A stretch of 7,318 nt of DNA, taken from the NCBI GenBank assembly GCA_934623455.1, contig CAKTVK010000102.1, positions 1 to 7,318 on the forward strand, given 5' to 3'. Under the pieces are notes generated by a model. That model ran no database searches and had not been told where the DNA came from. It was given only the letters and a program-made list of their open reading frames with translations. Each line of letters begins with the position of its first letter. The first letter of the stretch is position 1. Positions 1-4,994 of the stretch are shown here, piece by piece. The stretch comes from an uncultured Eggerthellaceae bacterium. Lineage in GTDB: Bacteria > Actinomycetota > Coriobacteriia > Coriobacteriales > Eggerthellaceae. The position numbers and the translations under genes are program-made.

Positions 1-191
1 TGGCCGATCGCGAGCGCAAAGTTATCAGCCTGCGTTTCGGTCTGGAAGACGGTCATCCGCATACGCTTGAAGAAGTAGGACGCGAGTTTGGTGTTACGCG
101 TGAGCGTATTCGCCAGATTGAAAGCAAGACGCTCGCGAAGCTTCGCCATCCGTCTCGTTCGAGTTCGCTCAAGGGCTTTTTGGAGGAATAA
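1..191 (+). CDS. rpoD: Principal RNA polymerase sigma factor (RpoD/SigA), C-terminal end only
   Basis: The reading frame enters from the left edge (first full codon at position 3) and gives 62 residues before a TAA stop. It is the region 4 helix-turn-helix of a housekeeping sigma-70 factor, the part that reads the -35 promoter element. Visible hallmarks are RKVISLRFGLEDG, then TLEEVGREFGVTRERIRQIE (the recognition helix) and the tail LRHPSRS. Spacing and order match the C-terminus of RpoD/SigA. The wording IESKT.AKLRHPSRS is closer to actinobacterial SigA than to proteobacterial RpoD, from family memory rather than a search. The tail SSSLKGFLEE is unremarkable. The next gene starts three bases after the stop, so the two are probably co-transcribed and translationally coupled. 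An alternative group 2 sigma (HrdB/SigB-like paralogue) cannot be excluded from the C-terminus alone. Confidence 0.9.
   Translation, partial: ADRERKVISLRFGLEDGHPHTLEEVGREFGVTRERIRQIESKTLAKLRHPSRSSSLKGFLEE
182..186 (+). promoter_or_regulatory. Ribosome binding site GGAGG inside the rpoD 3' end
   Basis: GGAGG lies 8 bases before the GTG at 195 and overlaps the last codons of rpoD. It fixes GTG-195 as the start of the methyltransferase gene and implies that ribosomes finishing rpoD can reinitiate there. Confidence 0.75.
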
Positions 192-194
192 TCG

Positions 195-1286
195 GTGGAA
201 GAAAGCATTGCGCTTGATACCCCGCAGTTTACGATTGGCGTCCCTTCCTTGGATGGGGGCGCCAATCTCTCTATTGCGGTGCATGAAAAGAATAGCGATC
301 AATTTGCCGCGCGTTTGCGCAAGATGTTCAAGCTGCGCCGGAAATGGGCGAAAAAGGCGGGCGTGAACTGCTATCGCGTTTACGATGCCGATTTGCCCGA
401 TTACGCTGCCGCAATCGATATCTATGAGTGCACGGATGCGCTTGATGATCCCACGCGTGATTTTGCAGAGCCAGGCGAGCGATTCCTCTACATTGCGGAA
501 TACCAGGCGCCTTCCTCGATTGATCAGCAGCGTGCGGCGCGCCGGCTTGCCGATATTCTGGCCATTGCTCCTGTGGTATGCGATGTGCTGCCCGAAGACG
601 TTTTCTGCAAGCAGCGTAAGCGCGAGAAGGGTGGTGCGCAGTATTCCGAGAACTACGATTCGTTCACGTTTTGCACGCGCGAAGCTGGTATGCGCCTTGA
701 AATTGATTTAGGCGCTTACCTTGATACGGGTCTGTTTCTGGATCATCGCGACACGCGCTTCATGGTGCGTGAAATGTGCGCGGGCAAACGGTTTTTGAAC
801 TTATTTGCGTATACGGGCTCGTGTACGGTGCAAGCAGCTGCGGGTGGCGCGGCCTCTACAACAACGGTAGACCTTTCTCAGACGTATTTAGACTGGGCGC
901 GCCGGAATATGGCGCTGAATGGCTTTACGGGCTCGCAGCACGCCTTTGAGCGCTCCGATACGCTTTCGTGGCTACGCAATGCGCAACAAAAGAAGCTCGT
1001 TTTCGATGTGGCGTTTGTTGATCCGCCAACATTTTCCAATTCCAAGGCAATGAAAGGAACGTGGGACGTGCAGCGCGACCACGTGGAGCTGCTGCATTTA
1101 GTGTCTGACGTGTTGGCGCCCGATGGCACGATTGTGTTTTCGTGCAATTTACGCAACTTCAAAATCAACGAGCAAGCGCTTTCCGATTTGGGTTTGAGCG
1201 TAGAGGATATTTCGGCGCGCACGATCCCTGTCGACTTCGAGCGCAATGCGAAGATTCATAAATGCTACCTTATCCGGAAAGTGTGA
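195..1286 (+). CDS. rlmK: Stand-alone RlmK-type 23S rRNA methyltransferase
   Basis: This 363-residue class I SAM-dependent methyltransferase matches the C-terminal half of E. coli RlmL (the RlmK domain), which makes m7G2069 in 23S rRNA. Landmarks in order are a basic segment with CYRVYDADLPDY (59-70), a family-specific YLDTGLFLDHR (175-185), SAM motif I LNLFAYTGS (201-209), acidic motif II TTTVDLS (222-228, Asp226), and motif IV DPPTFSNS (276-283) followed by DVQRDH. The N-terminal THUMP and RlmL (m2G2445) half of the enterobacterial fusion is absent. The start is GTG, supported by GGAGG inside rpoD, and the first ~33 residues resemble nothing I know. Residues 79-98 look like an insertion relative to the E. 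coli protein. The tight junction with rpoD suggests expression together with the sigma factor. Assignment to the RlmK/RlmI superfamily is firm; the exact target base is inferred from similarity. Confidence 0.88.
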   Translation: MEESIALDTPQFTIGVPSLDGGANLSIAVHEKNSDQFAARLRKMFKLRRKWAKKAGVNCYRVYDADLPDYAAAIDIYECTDALDDPTRDFAEPGERFLYIAEYQAPSSIDQQRAARRLADILAIAPVVCDVLPEDVFCKQRKREKGGAQYSENYDSFTFCTREAGMRLEIDLGAYLDTGLFLDHRDTRFMVREMCAGKRFLNLFAYTGSCTVQAAAGGAASTTTVDLSQTYLDWARRNMALNGFTGSQHAFERSDTLSWLRNAQQKKLVFDVAFVDPPTFSNSKAMKGTWDVQRDHVELLHLVSDVLAPDGTIVFSCNLRNFKINEQALSDLGLSVEDISARTIPVDFERNAKIHKCYLIRKV

Positions 1287-1412
1287 GTTACAGCGCAGGG
1301 AAGGCGCTTGCAACTATCGTTCCCCTGCAAGTCGGAATCGGCGATTTCTGCAGTGTGGGGAAGGCTCGTTTAAGGGTCGTTCGATTAGTTCGAAAAAAAT
1401 TGAAATTACCCC

Positions 1413-1440
1413 TTGCGCTGAATTTTGTTTCCTGTATAAT
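1413..1440 (+). promoter_or_regulatory. Sigma-70-type promoter for the tRNA-Asn gene
   Basis: A perfect -10 box TATAAT lies at 1435-1440. The best -35 candidate is TTGCGC at 1413-1418 with a 16-base spacer (a TTG start, then poor agreement). A start site near 1447 would leave a leader of about 26 bases before the mature tRNA. An A/T-rich stretch (1391-1408) just upstream could act as an UP-element. The -10 is convincing; the -35 assignment is less so. Confidence 0.7.
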
Positions 1441-1472
1441 AACCACTTGCGCGATACGAAAGCGCGGTTGAT

Positions 1473-1548
1473 TCCTCGGTAGCTCAATTGGCAGAGCATC
1501 CGGCTGTTAACCGGAGGGTTGTAGGTTCGAGTCCTACCCGAGGAGCCA
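1473..1548 (+). tRNA. tRNA-Asn (anticodon GTT)
   Basis: The gene folds as a complete 76-base cloverleaf. The acceptor arm TCCTCGG (1473-1479) pairs with CCGAGGA (1538-1544). The anticodon stem TCCGG (1499-1503) pairs with CCGGA (1511-1515), and the loop 1504-1510 holds GTT at 1506-1508. A GTTCGAG-type T loop is present. The discriminator is G1545 and CCA is encoded (1546-1548). It would read AAC and AAT codons. A terminator follows 12 bases downstream. Confidence 0.97.
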
Positions 1549-1560
1549 TTTTAAATGTGA

Positions 1561-1586
1561 AAGCCGTTCCCCTGAACGGCTTTTTT
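1561..1586 (+). terminator. Intrinsic terminator after tRNA-Asn
   Basis: A perfect 9-bp stem, AAGCCGTTC (1561-1569) with GAACGGCTT (1574-1582), closes a 4-base CCCT loop and is followed at once by a T tract ending at 1586. Stem, tight loop and T run make a textbook Rho-independent terminator. It lies between two tRNA genes, which is odd and is treated as a finding. Confidence 0.9.
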
Positions 1587-1604
1587 CATAAGATGCTTCT
1601 TTTT

Positions 1605-1679
1605 GGGCCCGTAGCTCAACGGTGGAGCAGGGGACTCATAATCCTTTGGTTGTCGGTTCGAATCCGGCCGGGCCCACCA
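1605..1679 (+). tRNA. tRNA with CAT anticodon: Ile2 (lysidine-modified) or elongator Met
   Basis: This is a 75-base cloverleaf. The acceptor GGGCCCG (1605-1611) pairs with CGGGCCC (1669-1675), the discriminator is A1676 and CCA is encoded (1677-1679). The D stem is GCTC/GAGC (1614-1617/1625-1628). The anticodon stem GGGGA/TCCTT (1630-1634/1642-1646) has two G-T pairs, and the CTCATAA loop places CAT at 1637-1639. It is not an initiator: pair 1-72 is a normal G-C and the anticodon stem lacks the three G-C pairs. Pairs C4-G69 and C5-G68 are reported TilS recognition features of E. coli tRNA-Ile2, so an ATA-reading Ile2 is my slight preference. Elongator Met remains possible. Only 18 bases separate it from the preceding terminator and no clear promoter is seen there. 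Confidence 0.93.
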
Positions 1680-1727
1680 CCGATAACCTCCACCTTAAAC
1701 ACTTCAATCTGCAATTGTCATCCTGTC

Positions 1728-1752
1728 ACGCAAAAAGTGGAGCTTTTTGCGT
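1728..1752. repeat. Perfect 10-bp hairpin in the gap before the restriction gene
   Basis: ACGCAAAAAG (1728-1737) pairs with CTTTTTGCGT (1743-1752) around a 5-base TGGAG loop. An outer partial stem, CCTGTCA (1722-1728) with TGACGGG (1760-1766, one G-T), could form as an alternative that extends the structure. No T run follows the stem, so a classic terminator is not supported, though the A/T arms could terminate weakly in both directions after the CAT tRNA. The A5-G...C-T5 pattern resembles the palindromes downstream of the restriction gene at 4731-4818. The rest of the 1680-1916 gap holds one smaller hairpin (TGGTGC/GCACCA, 1789-1806) and no gene that I can support. Confidence 0.6.
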
Positions 1753-1876
1753 ATGTGAATGACGGGTCATGCTTTATCCAGCTGCGGTTGGTGCTAGCTG
1801 GCACCACGCCCGTCTGAACAAATCCCTTCGTTGTATTCAAGACGTTCATCTGAGTCTTTTCATGCACAAGGTGGAT

Positions 1877-1882
1877 TACAAT
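1877..1882 (+). promoter_or_regulatory. Possible -10 box (TACAAT) for the restriction gene
   Basis: TACAAT matches the -10 consensus at five of six positions and would start transcription near 1889, giving a leader of about 28 bases before the ATG at 1917. No good -35 sits at the right distance: GTCTTT at 1854-1859 is poor, and TTTTCA at 1857-1862 is too close. If real, this is a weak or activator-dependent promoter, which would suit a restriction enzyme that must not be over-produced. Confidence 0.3.
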
Positions 1883-1916
1883 TGCTCTGCAAAGTATTTA
1901 CGAGAAAGAAGCATTC

Positions 1917-4742
1917 ATGACCCTAGCAGAGCAAAAGCGTGCCGCCAAGCAATTTGTGGCCAGGTGGAAATCTCTTCCCTGTGTGGAGGAAGAACATTCG
2001 CGTTCGTTTTGGATAGAGCTTTTGCAAGATGTGATCGGGGTGCCCAATGCTACGCGCATGCTGGAATTCGAGCGCAAGGTGAAGGGTCGAAAGATCGACG
2101 TGTTCTACGAGGACATGGGCATCTTAATCGAGCAAAAAGGTCGCGGCATCTCGCTTGACAAGGCATCCGAACGGAGTAAGAAAGCGGGAGAAGAGACGCC
2201 GTATCAGCAGGCGTGCTGGTATGCTGCCAATCTGCCGTATTCGCTTCGTCCGCGTTGGATTATCACCTGTAACTTCGATGAGTTTCGCGTTTACGACCAG
2301 GAAGCTGGAGATGATTCTTTTATATCGTTTACCTTAGATGAATTGCCTAATCAAGTGCACTTGCTATCGTTCTTTACTGACAAGCGCAATTCTCGCCTGG
2401 TGAAGGAGAAGGAGCTTTCCGTGAAGGCGGGCGAGCTGGTAGGCAAGCTCTACGCGCAGCTCTGCCAGCAATACCGCAACATTGAAACCGATGCGCACGA
2501 GCAGCGCAGCTTGAATGTGCTTATTGTGCGTCTGGTGTTCTTGCTGTATGCAGAAGACTCCGGCTTGCTGCACGAGAAGGACGCGCTGCTGAATTACCTG
2601 AGACGATTTTCTGCTGACCAAATGCGCCAGGCGGTCATCGATTTGTTTGCTGTACTGGATACCCCCAATGACAAGCGTGACCCCTATTTGCCCGACTACT
2701 TATTGGCCTTTTCCTATGTGAACGGTGGGTTGTTCAGCAGCGATGACATTGCAATCCCGCAGTTTACCGATCAAATTCGACTTGATCTGCTGCTGGAGGC
2801 GTCGCAGAGTTTTGACTGGTCGGGTATCAGTCCTACCATCTTTGGTGCGGCTTTTGAGAGCACGCTGAACCCTGAGACCCGGCGCTCGGGCGGCATGCAT
2901 TACACCTCCATAGAGAACATCCACAAGGTAATAGACCCGCTGTTCTTGGACGACTTGAAGGCGGAGCTTGCCGCGATAGAGGGTGAGAAGGTTGCACGAA
3001 ACCGTACATTGAAACTGCGCGCATTCCAGCAGAAACTGGCATCCATTAACGTCTTCGACCCGGCCTGCGGCAGTGGCAACTTCCTCACCGAGAGCTACCT
3101 TTCCCTGCGAAAGCTTGAGAACCGCGTTCTGGAAAACTTGCAGGGTGACCAGATGGGCATGGGCTTCGATAAGGAGTCGAGTCCCATCCAGGTGTCTATC
3201 GGCCAGTTTTACGGCATAGAGATAAACGACTTTGCGGTAAGTGTTGCCAAGACGGCGCTTTGGATTGCCGAGGAGCAGATGATGGAGGCTACGCAAGAGA
3301 TTCTGTCGCAGCCTTTCGACTTCCTGCCGCTGAAGAGCAACGGCAACATCCACGAGGGCAACGCTCTTCGTATGGACTGGAACGACGTGTTGCCTGCGGA
3401 AAAGTGCACCTACCTTTGCGGTAACCCGCCGTTTCTGGGTGCGCGCAATCAAACCAAGGAGCAGAAGGCCGAGCTCATGGACGTGTTCGGCGGCGCGAAG
3501 AACAGCGGCAACGTGGACTACGTTGCGGGCTGGTATATGAAAGCTGCGGAGTATATGGGTGATTACCCGATGCGTTGCGCCTTCGTTTCCACTAACAGCA
3601 TTTGTCAGGGCGAGCAGATGGCCAATGTTTGGAGGTCATTGTGGGATTTGGGTATTCGCATCGACTTTGCGCATGATACATTCCGATGGGTTAATGAGGC
3701 GAATGGCCAGGCGCATGTGTTCGTAATCATCGTGGGATTCTCGAAATCGGGTGGGCGTAAGCGGCTGTTTCACCATGCGGGACCCGATGCGCCTGCGATG
3801 GAACTGCGTCCGAGCAACATTAATGCCTACCTATCTGATGCTCCCGATGCGTTTGTGCAAAACCTCAGCAAATCGCTGTGCAACGTGCCGAAAATCGGCA
3901 TAGGGTCGCAGCCCATCGATGACGGAAACTATCTCTTCAAGCCCGATGAACTCGAAGCGTTTCTGAAAGAAGAGCCTGGCGCCGCCGAATTCGTTCACCC
4001 TTGGCTTGGCTCCGAGGAGTTCATCAAAGGCAAAAAGCGGTTTGCGCTTTGGTTGGGCGAGGCAACTCCTGCGCAACTTGATTCTTTGCCGAAATGTCAT
4101 GAACGTATTGCGGCTGTTCGCGAATATCGCCTGGCTTCGAAGCGGGCTCAAACCAGAAAGGCTGCAGACTCTCCAGAGCATTTTGGCACGGAGATAATCG
4201 CTAAAAGCCCATCCGTCCTAGTACCCGAGGTGTCTTCTGAGCGGCGCCGCTATATCCCAATGGGCTTCGTTGAGCCGCCTACACTTTGTAGTAATCTGGT
4301 GAAACTTATCCCCGATGCCACCCTGTACCACTTTGGCGTGCTGCATTCGCAGATGCACAATGCATGGATGCGTACGGTGTGCGGTCGTTTAAAGAGTGAT
4401 TATCGCTATTCGGGCGGCGTGGTGTACAACACGTTTCCCTGGCCGGGCGCAACGTGTGAAAGCCTCGCGACGCCCGTTGAGCGACTGGTCGCACCTGGGG
4501 TTCGTAAACGCGTTGAGGAATGTGCCCAAGGTGTGCTTGATGCGCGCGATGCGCACTCAGGCGCAACGCTGGCCAATCTGTACGACCCCGACAAGATGCC
4601 ATACGATTTGCTAGCCGCCCACAAGGCGCTTGATGCTGCGGTGGAGGCCGCCTACGGTGTGGACTTCAGCGGCGACGAGGAAAGAATTGTGGCGCACCTG
4701 TTCAAACTTTACGCTCAAATTACAGAACATGTTAAAAAGTGA
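1917..4742 (+). CDS. MmeI-family (type IIL/IIG) fused restriction endonuclease and adenine methyltransferase
   Basis: This 941-residue protein combines DNA cleavage and protective N6-adenine methylation in one chain; characterised relatives such as MmeI (919 aa) cut about two DNA turns from an asymmetric site. The N-terminal nuclease has a PD-(D/E)xK motif, Asp61 then Glu72-Gln-Lys74, close to MmeI Asp70/Glu80/Lys82. A helical spacer runs ~165-320 and GGMHYTS (325-331) opens the methyltransferase. SAM motif I is FDPACGSGNF (380-389), YGIEIND holds motif II (Glu435), and catalytic motif IV is NPPF (503-506). The target-recognition domain spans ~650-860, with RRRYIPMGF (777-784 region), GRLKSDYRYS (823-832) and YNTFPWP (837-843); a helical C-terminal domain follows. 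No part looks truncated. The ATG start has only a weak purine-rich ribosome site (GAGAAAGAA). The gene stands alone, with no separate methylase or specificity subunit. Its last codons and stop lie in a palindromic repeat. The family call is secure; the target sequence is unknown. Confidence 0.93.
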   Translation: MTLAEQKRAAKQFVARWKSLPCVEEEHSRSFWIELLQDVIGVPNATRMLEFERKVKGRKIDVFYEDMGILIEQKGRGISLDKASERSKKAGEETPYQQACWYAANLPYSLRPRWIITCNFDEFRVYDQEAGDDSFISFTLDELPNQVHLLSFFTDKRNSRLVKEKELSVKAGELVGKLYAQLCQQYRNIETDAHEQRSLNVLIVRLVFLLYAEDSGLLHEKDALLNYLRRFSADQMRQAVIDLFAVLDTPNDKRDPYLPDYLLAFSYVNGGLFSSDDIAIPQFTDQIRLDLLLEASQSFDWSGISPTIFGAAFESTLNPETRRSGGMHYTSIENIHKVIDPLFLDDLKAELAAIEGEKVARNRTLKLRAFQQKLASINVFDPACGSGNFLTESYLSLRKLENRVLENLQGDQMGMGFDKESSPIQVSIGQFYGIEINDFAVSVAKTALWIAEEQMMEATQEILSQPFDFLPLKSNGNIHEGNALRMDWNDVLPAEKCTYLCGNPPFLGARNQTKEQKAELMDVFGGAKNSGNVDYVAGWYMKAAEYMGDYPMRCAFVSTNSICQGEQMANVWRSLWDLGIRIDFAHDTFRWVNEANGQAHVFVIIVGFSKSGGRKRLFHHAGPDAPAMELRPSNINAYLSDAPDAFVQNLSKSLCNVPKIGIGSQPIDDGNYLFKPDELEAFLKEEPGAAEFVHPWLGSEEFIKGKKRFALWLGEATPAQLDSLPKCHERIAAVREYRLASKRAQTRKAADSPEHFGTEIIAKSPSVLVPEVSSERRRYIPMGFVEPPTLCSNLVKLIPDATLYHFGVLHSQMHNAWMRTVCGRLKSDYRYSGGVVYNTFPWPGATCESLATPVERLVAPGVRKRVEECAQGVLDARDAHSGATLANLYDPDKMPYDLLAAHKALDAAVEAAYGVDFSGDEERIVAHLFKLYAQITEHVKK

Positions 4743-4757
4743 CGGGGACTTTTTAAC
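4731..4757. repeat. Palindrome copy 1, overlapping the restriction gene stop codon
   Basis: GTTAAAAAGT (4731-4740) is a perfect inverted repeat of ACTTTTTAAC (4748-4757) around the loop GACGGGG. The left arm encodes the last residues of the restriction enzyme (Val-Lys-Lys) and runs into its TGA stop, so the repeat has replaced or shaped the gene's 3' end. It resembles a REP-like dispersed palindrome. Its A/T arms could also act as a two-way terminator, but the G/C core is too short for a standard one. Confidence 0.75.
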
Positions 4758-4761
4758 GTAT

Positions 4762-4783
4762 GCATCTGATGTGCATCAGATGC
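4762..4783. repeat. Perfect 9-bp hairpin between the two palindrome copies
   Basis: GCATCTGAT (4762-4770) pairs exactly with ATCAGATGC (4775-4783) around a 4-base GTGC loop. It is unrelated in sequence to the flanking A/T-armed palindromes and sits almost midway between them. This gives a three-hairpin array like those formed by paired REP elements. Confidence 0.7.
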
Positions 4784-4789
4784 GGCTAT

Positions 4790-4818
4790 GTTAAAAAAGC
4801 GGCAGGCACTTTTTTCGC
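4790..4818. repeat. Palindrome copy 2 (diverged)
   Basis: AAAAAAG (4793-4799) pairs with CTTTTTT (4809-4815), preceded by GTT as in copy 1. The centre CGGCAGGCA lines up with GTGACGGGGA of copy 1, sharing the G.GnC.GG.AC layout in the same orientation. The outer arm on the right has changed to CGC, so the full palindrome is no longer perfect. The remaining sequence to 4920 shows nothing that I can name. Confidence 0.6.
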
Positions 4819-4921
4819 GCGCAAACGTTCCGCCGTCTGCGCCGTCCACAGCCTGCATTTTCATTTTTCCATGGTTTCTTTCGTACGCCGTCGCCGAATA
4901 AAAAGCGGTGTGTCAGTATGT

Positions 4922-4957
4922 ATCGGTTATGTTGTGGCAGAAATCGGCTATGCTGTG
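4922..4957 (+). promoter_or_regulatory. Phased direct repeat ahead of purF, possible operator
   Basis: ATCGGTTATGTTGTG (4922-4936) is repeated as ATCGGCTATGCTGTG (4943-4957), with 13 of 15 bases identical and both differences C/T. The repeat interval is 21 bp, two helical turns, so two bound protein units would face the same side of the DNA. It ends 37 bases before the purF start. TATGTT (4928-4933) and TATGCT (4949-4954) inside the repeats weakly resemble -10 boxes, but neither has a partner -35 at normal spacing. Function is inferred only. Confidence 0.45.
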
Positions 4958-4982
4958 CTGTTGAGATATCTTTTGGAATCAG

Positions 4983-4987
4983 AGAGG
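4983..4987 (+). promoter_or_regulatory. Ribosome binding site AGAGG for the PurF-like gene
   Basis: AGAGG is 7 bases before ATG-4995. It settles the start of a protein whose N-terminus matters: the second residue is Gly, not the catalytic Cys expected of PurF. Confidence 0.7.
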
Positions 4988-4994
4988 AAGCTTC

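Noticed and set aside
1488..1817. A + strand frame spanning both tRNA genes
   Set aside because: It is made of tRNA and terminator sequence and cannot be a protein gene.
2700..3452. A 250-codon minus-strand frame opposite the restriction gene
   Set aside because: It overlaps the conserved methyltransferase motifs of the + strand gene and encodes no recognisable protein; a shadow of codon bias.
1605..4994. Integration of a mobile island at the CAT tRNA 3' end
   Set aside because: I looked for a second copy of the tRNA 3' end near 4743-4994 as an attachment-site repeat and found none, and there is no integrase in the window.
4743..4994. Purine riboswitch in the purF leader
   Set aside because: No conserved purine-aptamer core or following terminator/antiterminator pair could be found.
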